Positions 17,364 to 26,316 of a stretch of DNA of 64,000 nucleotides are shown here, in pieces. Position 1 is the stretch's first letter. Every line of letters starts with the position of its first letter. The notes under the pieces are model-generated. The model was not told the origin of the DNA. It worked only from the letters and a program-made list of their open reading frames with translations, and did no database searches. Made by a program: the position numbers and the translations under genes. Source of the stretch: 21-14-0-10-47-8 sp966211455 (GTDB lineage: Bacteria; Bdellovibrionota; Bdellovibrionia; Bdellovibrionales; Bdellovibrionaceae); the NCBI GenBank assembly GCA_966211455.1, contig CBIHNI010000018.1:23820-87819 (forward strand), given 5' to 3'.

Positions 17364-18567
17364 AATCCTTTTTCAGATGTCGGGATCAATTGCCTGCTAC
17401 AAAGCTTGTCAGGTGGTTTCGCGCTTGGTGCAAGCCGGATTCGATGTGCAGGTCGTCGCCAGTCGCTCGGCCTTGCAGTTCGTGGGAAATGCAACTCTTG
17501 AAGGACTGACTGGAAAACCCGTTGTCAGCGATCTTTTTGAAAGCGGCAATGTGATGGATCACATTCACTTGGTCCGCTGGGCCGATTTGATTTTGACGGC
17601 TCCCGCAACTGCAAACTTTGTTAACAAAGCGGCCAACGGCGTGGGCGATGATCTTTTGACGACTCAGTTTTTAGCGCATGATTTTAAAAAGCCTTATCTG
17701 ATCGCACCGGCCATGAACACGATGATGTATCTGCATCCGGCGACGCAGAATTCAATCCGTCGTTTGCGCGAGATGGGCATCGAAATTTTGGAAACCGCTT
17801 CGGGCGTTTTGGCTTGCGGCGAAACCGGTTGGGGTCGCTTGCTGGAACCGGATCTCATCGTGCAAGAAGTGGAAAAGCATGTGGGAAAACCGGTGAACGC
17901 GAAAATCACCGCGGCTCCGCGCACGCAAAAAGCGACAAAGATTTTGATCACGTCCGGCGGAACCCAAGAAGCGATTGATCCAGTCCGTGTGCTGACGAAC
18001 AAATCAACCGGCACCACGGGCGCCACCATTGCCGATGCTTTGACGAATTTCGGTTTCGACGTGACTTACTTGCACGCGGAAAATGCCAAGCTTCCATCTT
18101 TGCCTTGCGAGATGCAATCCTTTACCAGCTTTTCCAGCCTTGAGATTTCATTGAAGGAGCTTTTGGGTCAGGGGAAATTTCAGGCCGTCGTGCATTTGGC
18201 GGCGGTCAGCGATTTTTCACCGATGAAATCCAGCACGGTGAAAATGTCTTCGGATTCCGAGCTGACTTTGCATTTCAAACGCAATCCGAAGCTGGTCGAC
18301 CAATTGCGAGCGATGGCCGGCAATCCGGATTTGAAAGTGGTGGCCTTTAAGCTCACCGCCGGCGTTAGCAAAGCCGATCAGCAAAAGGCGGTCACCAAGC
18401 TTTTCGAGCATTCGGCGGCCGATCTGGTCGTGCAGAACGACATGTCCGAAATGACGCCCGAACATGTGTTTCATATTTTTAAACGATTGGATCCAGTTGC
18501 AGACCTGCGCGGCAAGCAGGAGCTTGGATTTTATCTCGGGGAATATCTGATGAAGGAGTTTGTATGA
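17350..18567 (+). CDS. coaBC: Bifunctional phosphopantothenoylcysteine decarboxylase/phosphopantothenate-cysteine ligase
   Basis: Two consecutive CoA steps in one polypeptide. The N-terminal flavin-dependent CoaC domain (about 1-185) has QMSGSIACYKA, the active-site PAMNTMMY motif, and the substrate-recognition loop CGETGWGRL. The C-terminal CoaB domain starts at KILITSGGTQEAIDPVR and contains ITNKSTGxxG-like TNKSTGTTGA, AAVSDFSP and LVVQNDMS. The start follows a GAGG site inside the end of panC. The stop overlaps the coaX start (ATGA). The length of 405 residues is normal. Confidence 0.95.
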   Translation: MSKSKILFQMSGSIACYKACQVVSRLVQAGFDVQVVASRSALQFVGNATLEGLTGKPVVSDLFESGNVMDHIHLVRWADLILTAPATANFVNKAANGVGDDLLTTQFLAHDFKKPYLIAPAMNTMMYLHPATQNSIRRLREMGIEILETASGVLACGETGWGRLLEPDLIVQEVEKHVGKPVNAKITAAPRTQKATKILITSGGTQEAIDPVRVLTNKSTGTTGATIADALTNFGFDVTYLHAENAKLPSLPCEMQSFTSFSSLEISLKELLGQGKFQAVVHLAAVSDFSPMKSSTVKMSSDSELTLHFKRNPKLVDQLRAMAGNPDLKVVAFKLTAGVSKADQQKAVTKLFEHSAADLVVQNDMSEMTPEHVFHIFKRLDPVADLRGKQELGFYLGEYLMKEFV

Positions 18568-19334
18568 TCTTGGCCCTTGATGTCGGCAACAGCCAAATTT
18601 ACGGCGGCGTCTTCGAAAAAGACGTTCTGAAGTTCCGCTTCCGCAAAACTTCGAAGACCGGTGCGTCTTCAGACGAGATCGGAATCTTTTTACGCTCGAT
18701 CTTGCGTGAAAATTCGATGGATCCGGCCAAGGTCACGCACATTGCCATGTGCTCGGTCGTGCCGGACGTTGTGTATTCGATGAAGAACGCCTGCAAGAAG
18801 TATTTCAACATGAACCCCTTCTTGCTTCAGGCCGGTGTGAAAACAGGACTGAAGATCGATTACCGCAATCCTTTGGAAGTCGGTGCCGACCGCATTGCCA
18901 ACTCGATCGCGGCGACCCATCTTTATCCAAAGAAGAATCTTCTGATTGTGGATCTGGGAACGGCGACGACTTTCTGTGCGATCTCAAAGGATAAGAATTA
19001 TCTGGGCGGATCGATCGTGGCGGGTTTGCGAATCACCATGGAAGCTTTGGAAAACCAAACGGCAAAACTTCCTTCGGTCGAAATTATCGCGATGAAAGAG
19101 GCCTTAGGACGATCAACGACCGAAAGTATTCAGTCAGGATTGTATTTTGGCCATCTGGGCACAATTCGTGAAATCTCGAAGCGTATCTCGGATGAATGCT
19201 TTGAGGGCGAAAAACCGTTTATCATTGGAACTGGTGGTTTTTCATCGTTGTTTGAAAAAGAAAAGATTTTTGATGTAACACAGCCCGATTTGGTGCTGCA
19301 GGGCCTGTTACAAGCCTTGAAAATGAATTCATAA
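18564..19334 (+). CDS. coaX: Type III pantothenate kinase
   Basis: Phosphorylates pantothenate, the first committed CoA step. It belongs to the ASKHA kinase fold rather than the CoaA family. Motifs are LALDVGNSQI with the phosphate-binding Asp, GADRIANSIAA, LIVDLGTATTF and the glycine-rich GGSIVAGLRI. Type III kinases are typically not feedback-inhibited by CoA, and they require a monovalent cation. The length of 256 residues is usual. It is coupled to coaBC by ATGA, and its TAA is immediately followed by a large palindrome. Confidence 0.94.
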   Translation: MILALDVGNSQIYGGVFEKDVLKFRFRKTSKTGASSDEIGIFLRSILRENSMDPAKVTHIAMCSVVPDVVYSMKNACKKYFNMNPFLLQAGVKTGLKIDYRNPLEVGADRIANSIAATHLYPKKNLLIVDLGTATTFCAISKDKNYLGGSIVAGLRITMEALENQTAKLPSVEIIAMKEALGRSTTESIQSGLYFGHLGTIREISKRISDECFEGEKPFIIGTGGFSSLFEKEKIFDVTQPDLVLQGLLQALKMNS

Positions 19335-19336
19335 AG

Positions 19337-19406
19337 GGTGCCTGATACCCTTTGGTACTGCAAAGCGCCACTTGTGGCGCCGCAGTACCAAAGGGTATCA
19401 GGCACC
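19337..19406. repeat. 70-base palindrome with perfect 25-bp arms between coaX and panD
   Basis: The left arm (19337-19361) and the right arm (19382-19406) are exact reverse complements. Each contains GGTGCCTGATACC or its complement. The 20-base centre holds a second hairpin, GCGCCA-CTTG-TGGCGC (19365-19380). There is no T-tract on either strand, so it is not a standard intrinsic terminator. It starts two bases after the coaX stop and ends 12 bases before the panD ATG. It could be an REP-like element, an mRNA stability hairpin, or a transcription attenuator for panD. Confidence 0.85.
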
Positions 19407-19418
19407 AAAGAGGTAAAT

Positions 19419-19778
19419 ATGATGTTGAATATGTTGAAGTGCAAAATTCATCGGGCGACTGTGACGGATGCGGATTTGAATTATGAAGGTTCGATTTCGA
19501 TTTGTCCGAAATTGATTAAGGACGCAGGTCTTCGTCTTTATGAACAGGTGGATATCTACAATTGCAATAACGGCGCGCGCTTTCACACTTATGTGATTTT
19601 GGGTAAAGAAGGTGAAATCTGCTTAAACGGGGCAGCGGCTCGTCATGTGCATAAGGGTGATATCGTGATTATCGCGGCTTACGCTGGCTTCAGCGAGCAA
19701 GAAGCGAACAATCACAAACCCGTTTGCGTCTTTGTAAACGAGAAAAATCAAACCAAAGAGATTCGGGCTCACGGATAA
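19419..19778 (+). CDS. panD: Aspartate 1-decarboxylase proenzyme
   Basis: Makes beta-alanine, the second substrate of PanC, from aspartate. The proenzyme cleaves itself at Gly24-Ser25 in NYEGSISICP, and the new N-terminal serine becomes the pyruvoyl cofactor. MLKCKIHRATVTDADL, GARFHTY and the C-terminal GAAARHVHKGDIVII are family hallmarks. I start at 19419, after AAAGAGG; a longer open frame from 19338 lies entirely within the palindrome and is rejected. A second ATG follows immediately at 19422. The product has 119 residues. Confidence 0.93.
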   Translation: MMLNMLKCKIHRATVTDADLNYEGSISICPKLIKDAGLRLYEQVDIYNCNNGARFHTYVILGKEGEICLNGAAARHVHKGDIVIIAAYAGFSEQEANNHKPVCVFVNEKNQTKEIRAHG

Positions 19779-19807
19779 GATCTTTTCGGGTCAAAATCTG
19801 TGGCGGT

Positions 19808-20665
19808 CTAATCGCCGCCGCAGAACAAAGGTCCGTAATCTTTTTCTTCTTGCGAGAAAGCATAGACCAAACTTCCGCTAGAACTTCCCGCTTCCATTTT
19901 TGTTCTTTCCATCACGGTTTGGGCGACCATCGGTGGAAGCATCATGCAACCCCAAGATAAGGGCTGAACTTCAGAGACCGGCATCGCGGTGAAATCTTCG
20001 CGACCTGTCGAAGAAATCAAAGGTCCGCGCATCCCGGGATCTCCGTGGATGATGACCTCACGTCTGAAGACCTGATCGTTGATTCCTTTTTCCAATCCAT
20101 AAAGATGCATTCCGATTTTCCAGGCCGGATTGTTCAATCTGTATTTCTGACCGGTGATAAAAAATCCATTCGAAGAAAGATAAGATCCATTTTCGTTCGA
20201 CATCGAACGAGCAAATTCGATATTTTCAGTTTCTTGCATGCCGCGACCGCGACCATGCGCCACCACGGTGGCTTCGACTTCACCCGTCTGCAAGTTGATC
20301 ACGAAAAATCGTGGCAGACGAGATGACTTGGTCATATCGAAGATCATCATATAAGGCGAAGAACGAAAATCGATCTCACTTTTGCCAGAATCGCCATAAG
20401 CCGGAAATTTTGTGTTTTTGTAGCGGTCATGAAAACACAAGGCTTGGTGAATCGCGGTCAGATCACCATCTAGCTTCATAAAGTTACGGATGATTTTCTT
20501 TTTCAGCTCGGACATTTTCTTTTTGGGTGTTACCGGCATCTCAGATTCTGCGGCTGGAATGGCCGAAGCTTCTGGCTGATCTTTCAAATCAACGACAGTT
20601 GGTTCGGATGCGTTTGCGTTGGCAAAAGAGAGAGCAACAACAAGAGAAAGAAAAAGTGATTTCAT
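19808..20665 (-). CDS. Exported murein L,D-transpeptidase-like protein
   Basis: Predicted periplasmic enzyme of the YkuD-like group (murein L,D-transpeptidase catalytic domain family). A signal peptide is cleaved after about residue 19 (ANANA). A Pro/Glu/Lys-rich linker precedes the domain. The catalytic pair is His207 in VIIHGDPG and Cys240 in LSWGCMM, and FFITGQKYRLN is a typical domain segment. Such enzymes form 3,3-crosslinks, attach lipoproteins, or exchange D-amino acids on peptidoglycan; which reaction this one performs cannot be told. It is followed by a promoterless gap and a terminator that belongs to the next gene upstream. Confidence 0.82.
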   Translation of the reverse strand: MKSLFLSLVVALSFANANASEPTVVDLKDQPEASAIPAAESEMPVTPKKKMSELKKKIIRNFMKLDGDLTAIHQALCFHDRYKNTKFPAYGDSGKSEIDFRSSPYMMIFDMTKSSRLPRFFVINLQTGEVEATVVAHGRGRGMQETENIEFARSMSNENGSYLSSNGFFITGQKYRLNNPAWKIGMHLYGLEKGINDQVFRREVIIHGDPGMRGPLISSTGREDFTAMPVSEVQPLSWGCMMLPPMVAQTVMERTKMEAGSSSGSLVYAFSQEEKDYGPLFCGGD

Positions 20666-20684
20666 ATATGACCTTGCTTGAAAA

Positions 20685-20717
20685 AAGAGCCTCTCTGAAT
20701 TTCTCAGAGAGGCTCTT
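20685..20717 (-). terminator. Rho-independent terminator of the small exported protein gene
   Basis: Perfect 14-bp arms (20704-20717 and 20685-20698) with a 5-base loop. On the minus strand the stem is followed by T residues (complement of 20681-20686). It lies six bases past the stop of the gene ending at 20723. Confidence 0.9.
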
Positions 20718-20722
20718 GGGAA

Positions 20723-21028
20723 CTATGGAACTTGAATCGTGACTTTGATCGAGCAAGTCGTCCAACCGTCGTTGTACATATAAGAATCTACGTAATCAGT
20801 TTGAACGATCGGCGCGTCGTAACAAGCCTGTGACTGGATTTTGTAATCGTTCACACAAGAACGGCGCGCACCATTCAATCCGTCTGTAATCGCTTGTCCT
20901 TCACAAGCATAGTATCCACCGTATGTTCCAGCTTGGCCCGTCCAATACAAAGTGCGAGCTTGTGCAGCGCTTGCGATTGTCATGACGGTCATGATTGCAG
21001 ATGCAACCAACATTAAACGTGTTTTCAT
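20723..21028 (-). CDS. Small exported protein of unknown function
   Basis: The 101-residue product has a signal peptide cleaved after AAQA (about residue 22). The mature chain has roughly 80 residues, four cysteines that could form two disulfides, and many aromatic residues (TLYWTGQAGTYGGYYACEG). I do not recognise a family. The start at 21028 follows GGAGAG; the longer frame from 21067 lacks support. It is a complete single-gene unit with its own strong promoter and terminator, which suggests high expression. Confidence 0.8.
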   Translation of the reverse strand: MKTRLMLVASAIMTVMTIASAAQARTLYWTGQAGTYGGYYACEGQAITDGLNGARRSCVNDYKIQSQACYDAPIVQTDYVDSYMYNDGWTTCSIKVTIQVP

Positions 21029-21086
21029 TTTTCTCTCCTTTGAGAATATTTGCGATGATTGATTCATCGGTTTGTTTGGTGGTCGG

Positions 21087-21116
21087 AATATAAAGGAGAG
21101 AGCAAGGTCTTCTCAA
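21087..21116 (-). promoter_or_regulatory. Strong sigma70-like promoter for the small exported protein gene
   Basis: On the minus strand TTGAGA (21116-21111) and TATATT (21092-21087) are 18 bases apart, each matching the consensus at five of six positions. This leaves a leader of about 50 bases before the ATG at 21028. Confidence 0.6.
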
Positions 21117-21231
21117 TTTACAAGAAAGGAAAAGTCGCGCGAAAGTTTCCTGAAAATGAAATTGTAATTATTCTTTGACACTTCGGTGTGGAAATAGATC
21201 CGTACTTGGAGTGATGAAATGACGACTGTTC

Positions 21232-21552
21232 TTACTTTTTTTCAAACAAGAGCTTGCGATAACGAATAATATCGAAAGCCATGCGGAAGTCGCCGATCAA
21301 ACTGTAAATCGGATGCGTGAAGGTAGCAGGCCGGTTGTGCTCGACGTGAAAGTGCGCAACCCAAGCAAATCCGTATCCGAAAATCGGAGTGAGCCATATC
21401 CAAGCCCAATTGTCCGAAAAGAAACCAACCCCCAGAATCCACAAGATCGCACAGCTGGTGCCGATCAAATGCAGAACTCGCGTTTTCGGCAATCGGTGCT
21501 CTTGAAGATAAAAGGGATAGAAATCTTTGAAGGATTTAAACTCGTTCGTCAT
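21232..21552 (-). CDS. DUF962/Mpo1-like membrane protein
   Basis: A protein of 106 residues with two or three hydrophobic segments and the family motif HFHVEHNRPATFTHPIYSLIGDF split across residues 68-90. The yeast homologue Mpo1 is an iron-dependent dioxygenase of 2-hydroxy fatty acids, and the conserved histidines seen here fit such a metal site. Whether this protein has that activity is unknown. Its ATG overlaps the stop of the preceding 515-residue gene (ATGA), so the two are translationally coupled. Confidence 0.8.
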   Translation of the reverse strand: MTNEFKSFKDFYPFYLQEHRLPKTRVLHLIGTSCAILWILGVGFFSDNWAWIWLTPIFGYGFAWVAHFHVEHNRPATFTHPIYSLIGDFRMAFDIIRYRKLLFEKK

Positions 21553-23096
21553 AGACGATAATAGTCTAGCATCTCGATCGCGCTATTTGCACGATAAGCT
21601 TTGATGCTTTCGTCATAAGTCGGCTCTTGCCAGCCCAAAGGGTTTAACAACTCGCGTTTCTTTTGAGCGACAGATTCGATCGGATGCAGACTTGGGGCCT
21701 TTTGCAGAGCCATCATCAGAGATGGCATGTGCAGCTCGGCAAACTTGATCTTAGGATTCTGCACAGCAAAATCTGAGATTCCTTTTTGGATGAATCCGTC
21801 CAGGCGGACGCTGTCGTTTTCGCAGGCGTTCACATACAGAAGCTTCTGCACACGGTGAGAGAAAGATTTCAGCACCGAAAGCGAAGGCATCCCGCAATGA
21901 AGAAGAATCCCATTCGTCGCCTGGATGGGTCCCAAGACCTTCAGGCTCAAAGGTTCGTTTTCAAACCCCATCTGCACTTGGCCTTTGGACTCGAAGCCAA
22001 TCAGCTTGGTGGTTTTTGATTTCAGCTGTTTCTGGATTTCTTTCGAAATCTCTTTCGAAGACTCGTCTGAAACGATCAATACATCTAACGCCGCTTGCGG
22101 GGACGATTCATTGAAACCACGACGCTTTAAAGCCGCATCGAAATAATGCGCAAACTTTTGGGTCAGAGCTTTCGTCTCCATCACGTTTGATAGAAAGTAG
22201 CTCCAATTGTCCAGATGGGTCGCAGCCTCGTGATAGGTTTGCTGATGCGGCTCTAAATAGCTCATCCCAAAGTTCTTATCGTGAAATTCAGAGGTCGCTA
22301 AAATCTCGGGCAGAAGCTTTAAGAAATCCAGGCGATCTTGATTTCCCATATTGTTAAAGGCTTCCATTAAGGACTGCGACAGCAGCGGACGTAACACCGG
22401 CTGATAGATTTCATCGGCCCGCGCATCAATGAGGCTATCTTCGCACAAAGGCTCGTGCTCGTTGGATTTCCACAGGCTTTTGCAATAGCCCTTAAAGTTC
22501 ATCAGAACTTGCGGCCACCGGGCTTCTGTTTCTTCGTTGAAGACGATGCCGGTGATCGGATGTTGGATTTTGAAATCGCCCAGCAAAGCGTAATACAAGA
22601 AATCCGTCATGCTTTCTTCAACCGAAAACTGAGACTGAAGATTGATATTGGCATTTTCGCGAAACCAAACTTTCAAGAAGGCTTTTTCCAGCTGGCCTTG
22701 GCTTTTCAGAATCGATTCGCTGATGAAGATCTGATGATCACGAATACGATAGATAGTGCCTGTGCCTTCAAAAATCGTCAGGCTCACGCGGCTTTGCAAG
22801 GGCTTCACCCATTCCAAAACTTTCTCAAGCTTTTGCAGACGGCGGCCCAAATCGCGGGTTTGATTTGCTAAGATTTGATCATAATCGACATGACGATGCA
22901 GACCACAGCGGTAAGCAATCGAAGTCCCTTTGCTTGAGACACTGTCGATTCTTTCGACAAGCTTGGATTCAATACAAAGCGGCTTTCTTGCGACAAAGGC
23001 AAAAACCACAAGAAGTCCCGTAAAAGTGAGCACAAGCAGAGCTGTCCACCAGTGCAACGAACGACGTCTCAGCATGACGTTTTGCAGAGCAAACAC
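21549..23096 (-). CDS. Membrane-anchored protein of unknown function
   Basis: I do not recognise the family. A basic N-terminus (MLRRRS) and a hydrophobic helix at about residues 16-35 suggest an inner-membrane anchor with about 480 residues outside the cytoplasm. The body is mixed alpha/beta with several cysteines. A segment around residues 325-420 alternates strands and helices (ALDVLIVSDESS, GILLHCGMP, LLYVNAC). The start is uncertain: GTG at 23096 or ATG at 23075, and neither has a clear ribosome site. It overlaps the downstream DUF962 gene by four bases, which points to an envelope or lipid role. Confidence 0.65.
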   Translation of the reverse strand: MFALQNVMLRRRSLHWWTALLVLTFTGLLVVFAFVARKPLCIESKLVERIDSVSSKGTSIAYRCGLHRHVDYDQILANQTRDLGRRLQKLEKVLEWVKPLQSRVSLTIFEGTGTIYRIRDHQIFISESILKSQGQLEKAFLKVWFRENANINLQSQFSVEESMTDFLYYALLGDFKIQHPITGIVFNEETEARWPQVLMNFKGYCKSLWKSNEHEPLCEDSLIDARADEIYQPVLRPLLSQSLMEAFNNMGNQDRLDFLKLLPEILATSEFHDKNFGMSYLEPHQQTYHEAATHLDNWSYFLSNVMETKALTQKFAHYFDAALKRRGFNESSPQAALDVLIVSDESSKEISKEIQKQLKSKTTKLIGFESKGQVQMGFENEPLSLKVLGPIQATNGILLHCGMPSLSVLKSFSHRVQKLLYVNACENDSVRLDGFIQKGISDFAVQNPKIKFAELHMPSLMMALQKAPSLHPIESVAQKKRELLNPLGWQEPTYDESIKAYRANSAIEMLDYYRL

Positions 23097-23166
23097 GGGG
23101 CCAAAAAATCACGGTCTGAAGGCCAGATCTTTTGGCTTTTCTACAAAAATAAAGTTCGCGCTTTGA

Positions 23167-26100
23167 TCAGGCTTCCAGAGCCTCGTCCCCGACTTCCGCG
23201 AAGGCCTTCTTGATTTCCTCGCGAGACGCATCCCGCTTGCGCAGGCGATCCATAATCAAATACGCACATGGCACCACATACAACGTCAGCAGTGTCGACA
23301 TAAAGACCCCGCCGATCAGTGTGATCGCCATCGGTTTGAACGTTTCAGAACCGGCACCCGTTGCGACGGCCGACGGAACGGCAGCGGCCATCGTCGCGAA
23401 ACTGGTCATCAGGATCGGACGCAAACGCGTCGGACAGGCTTCCATCAACGCCGATCGGGCATCCGGAGCCCCGCGATCGCGACAAGTGTTGGTGAATTCA
23501 ATCAACAGGATCGAGTTCTTTTTCACGATTCCCATCAACAAAAGAATTCCGATCAACGAATAGATGTTGATCGATTGCCCTGTCAGGTACAGAGCGAAGA
23601 AGGCTCCGCTGAAGCTGAATGGAAGCGCCATCAAGATCGCCATCGGATCGATGTAGGAGTTAAACTGTGCAGCCAAAACCATGTAGGCAACAAAAAGCCC
23701 CAATACCAAAGCAAAAATCAAACTGTCGAATGATTCTTGGAAAGTTTTAGAAGTCCCTGTCTGTTCGATCGTGTAACCGTCCTCGAGTTCCTCTTTGCCT
23801 TTGCTGAAAATAAAATCCAAGGCCGCTTGCTGCGAGGCTTTACCTTTCAAGTTTGCATAGATGCTGATCGCACGCTGACGGTCGACACGCGAAACCGATT
23901 GCAGACTGGATTTCGTTTCCTGCTTTGTGACTTTCGTGATGGGAATCAAATTCGATCGCGAATTGCCGATCAAAAGATCTTTGATCTCGGTCAATTGATT
24001 TTTGCTCTGTTCGACTTTCACACGGATATCATAGCGATGACCATCTTTCGGATACTGTCCAGCTTTGACCCCACCGATCAAGGCATTCACCGTCGTTCCG
24101 ATCGCGCCGACGCTCACCCCGTGCAAGGCTGCCTGCACTCGCTCGGGTACGATTTGAATCTCGGGCATCCCTAAAAGATAGTTGGAATCGACGTCGGTCA
24201 TCAATCCGGACTTGCGCATCGACTCCATCAGTTTTTCGCTTTGCTCGGCCAGTTTATCCCAGTTCGGACCGGCAACACGGATCTCGATCGGAAACCCGCG
24301 TCCCGTGCCGAAGCCCCGGGTTGAAAGATCCTGCATAAAGACTTTCACATCCGGAATTTTTCGCAGTTCCTGACGGGCGACCTCCATGAAGTCTTGCTGA
24401 GAGATCTCACGGGTCCCTTTTGGCTTCATCGTGATGAACATCATTCCCGTGTTCGAGTCGTTCGACTGACCCGAAAATCCGCCCAGGGCGGCGTACATGC
24501 GCTCCACTTCGGGACGGCTCGAAAACCAATCTTCCACCTTTTTCATTTTATCGTCGGTAAACGCCAAAGAGCTTCCGATCGGAGTTTGAAAGCGCACCAA
24601 AAAGAGCGACTGATCTTGCACCGGCATCATCTCTTGTCGAAGAAGTTTGACGACTCCGAAAGAAGCTCCCACCAGAAGAATCGACACGATCAAAACGGTC
24701 CACTTGTGATTCAACGAGAAAACCAAAGATTTTTCGTAGAATTCACGAAGCTTGTGCATGCCGCGCTCGAAATTTCGTCCCAGCCATGACGTCCGTTCGC
24801 TCATATGAACGAAAGTCGCGCAACGCATCGGCGTGATGGTTAGGGATTCGACCAGCGACAGGAACACCGCAAGCGAGATGGTCACTCCAAACTGCAAGAA
24901 ATATTTCCCGATCACACCCTTCATAAAAGCAACCGGCAAGAAGATGGCAATGACCGCTACACTGGCCGCCAAAGCGGCAAATGTAATTTCGCGGGCGCCG
25001 ATGATGGCGGATGCGACTTGACCACGGCCTTTTTCGTTGTAGCGGAATATGTTCTCTAGAACCATGATGGCATCGTCGACGACGATACCGATCGCCAATG
25101 TCAGACCCAAAAGCGTGAACGTATTCAGTGTAAAGCCCGCGAAATAAAGGCCGATAAAGGCCCCCATGATCGAAGTCGGAATCGAAAGCAAAACATTGAA
25201 AGTCGCCGAAAAACTTCCCAAGAACATCCAGCATACAAGCGAAGTCAGAATCACCGCCAACACCAAGTGATGCGTCAGCGCATCCACCGACTGTTCGATG
25301 AAGACCGTACTGTCCGAGTTCACCGTGAGCTTCATGCCTTCAGGCAAAGTGCCATTTACTTCATTCGCTTTCTCTTTCACCGCCCGCGCTACGGCGACCG
25401 CGTTCGATCCGCGTTGCTTCTTGATTCCAAGACCCAAGGCCATTTGCTTATTGAACCGAGAGATGCGGCGAACATCTTCCAAACCTTCTTCGACTCGCGC
25501 GACCTGTCCGATCTTTAGCATATTCGAAGGATCGGCGATGGCTTGGCCGGCCCGCTGACTGATCACAATGTTTTTGAATTCTTCGACCGATTTCGCCTCG
25601 CCCATGGTGCGAACGTTGAAGTTGCGTTTATCCGTTTCGACGAATCCGCCTGGTACTTCCGAATGTTCATTCTTGATGGCGCTAATGATATCGGTGACCG
25701 CGATATTGTAGCGGGTCAGCGTTTCTGGCTTCACCCAGACGCGCAGGGCGGGATCCGTGTAACCACCCAAAGTGACTTCTCCCACGCCGGGGACCGTGGT
25801 AAAACGATCTTTCAACACATCACGCGCATATTTGTTGAGATATTCAAGATCATTTTTTTCGGAGGTTAGAGCCAGCCAAAGGATCGGCTGATCGTCCGGA
25901 TTGGTTTTTGAGATCACCGGCGCATCCACATCCGTCGGTAAAAGACGCTGGGCTTGTGCGACCTTGGTTTGCACCTCTTGAAGGGCCACGTTGATGTCGC
26001 GGTTCAACTCGAATTCGACCGTGATATTGGCAATTCCGGTTTTGCTGGTCGAAGTGATGCTACGGATACCCTCAACGGTTGAAAGCGCGTCCTCGAGCGG

Positions 26101-26295
26101 ATCGACGACTGTCGTCTCAATGATCTCGGGCGCGGCCCCCTCTAAGGTGACAGAAACGTTCACCACCGGGAAGTCGACGTCCGGCAGCTGGCTGACCCCC
26201 ATCCGGGAGAAAGAGATCGCCCCGAAAACGATCAATCCCAACATCAACATCCAGGCAAATACAGGGTTGCGAATGGAAACATCCGAAATGCGCAT
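23167..26295 (-). CDS. RND-family efflux permease (AcrB/HAE1 type)
   Basis: Predicted inner-membrane proton-driven pump subunit. The 1042-residue length, N-terminal RNPVFAWMLMLGLIVFG helix and two repeated halves are standard. The motif GLTLAIGIVVDDAIMVLEN carries the proton-relay aspartates in TM4 at about residues 405-410. The second half has GILLLMGIVKKNSILLIEF. The phenylalanine- and aspartate-rich porter domains are intact. No adjacent membrane-fusion protein or outer-membrane channel gene is seen. It lies 21 bases downstream of the HMG-CoA lyase gene on the same strand and may be read through from the leucine operon. Confidence 0.92.
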   Translation of the reverse strand: MRISDVSIRNPVFAWMLMLGLIVFGAISFSRMGVSQLPDVDFPVVNVSVTLEGAAPEIIETTVVDPLEDALSTVEGIRSITSTSKTGIANITVEFELNRDINVALQEVQTKVAQAQRLLPTDVDAPVISKTNPDDQPILWLALTSEKNDLEYLNKYARDVLKDRFTTVPGVGEVTLGGYTDPALRVWVKPETLTRYNIAVTDIISAIKNEHSEVPGGFVETDKRNFNVRTMGEAKSVEEFKNIVISQRAGQAIADPSNMLKIGQVARVEEGLEDVRRISRFNKQMALGLGIKKQRGSNAVAVARAVKEKANEVNGTLPEGMKLTVNSDSTVFIEQSVDALTHHLVLAVILTSLVCWMFLGSFSATFNVLLSIPTSIMGAFIGLYFAGFTLNTFTLLGLTLAIGIVVDDAIMVLENIFRYNEKGRGQVASAIIGAREITFAALAASVAVIAIFLPVAFMKGVIGKYFLQFGVTISLAVFLSLVESLTITPMRCATFVHMSERTSWLGRNFERGMHKLREFYEKSLVFSLNHKWTVLIVSILLVGASFGVVKLLRQEMMPVQDQSLFLVRFQTPIGSSLAFTDDKMKKVEDWFSSRPEVERMYAALGGFSGQSNDSNTGMMFITMKPKGTREISQQDFMEVARQELRKIPDVKVFMQDLSTRGFGTGRGFPIEIRVAGPNWDKLAEQSEKLMESMRKSGLMTDVDSNYLLGMPEIQIVPERVQAALHGVSVGAIGTTVNALIGGVKAGQYPKDGHRYDIRVKVEQSKNQLTEIKDLLIGNSRSNLIPITKVTKQETKSSLQSVSRVDRQRAISIYANLKGKASQQAALDFIFSKGKEELEDGYTIEQTGTSKTFQESFDSLIFALVLGLFVAYMVLAAQFNSYIDPMAILMALPFSFSGAFFALYLTGQSINIYSLIGILLLMGIVKKNSILLIEFTNTCRDRGAPDARSALMEACPTRLRPILMTSFATMAAAVPSAVATGAGSETFKPMAITLIGGVFMSTLLTLYVVPCAYLIMDRLRKRDASREEIKKAFAEVGDEALEA

Positions 26296-26316
26296 ACAGT
26301 CTCCTATCAGATGTCT

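Noticed and set aside
19338..19418. N-terminal extension of panD
   Set aside because: The extra 27 codons lie inside the palindrome and have no ribosome site; PanD normally begins at the MLKCKIHRAT region.
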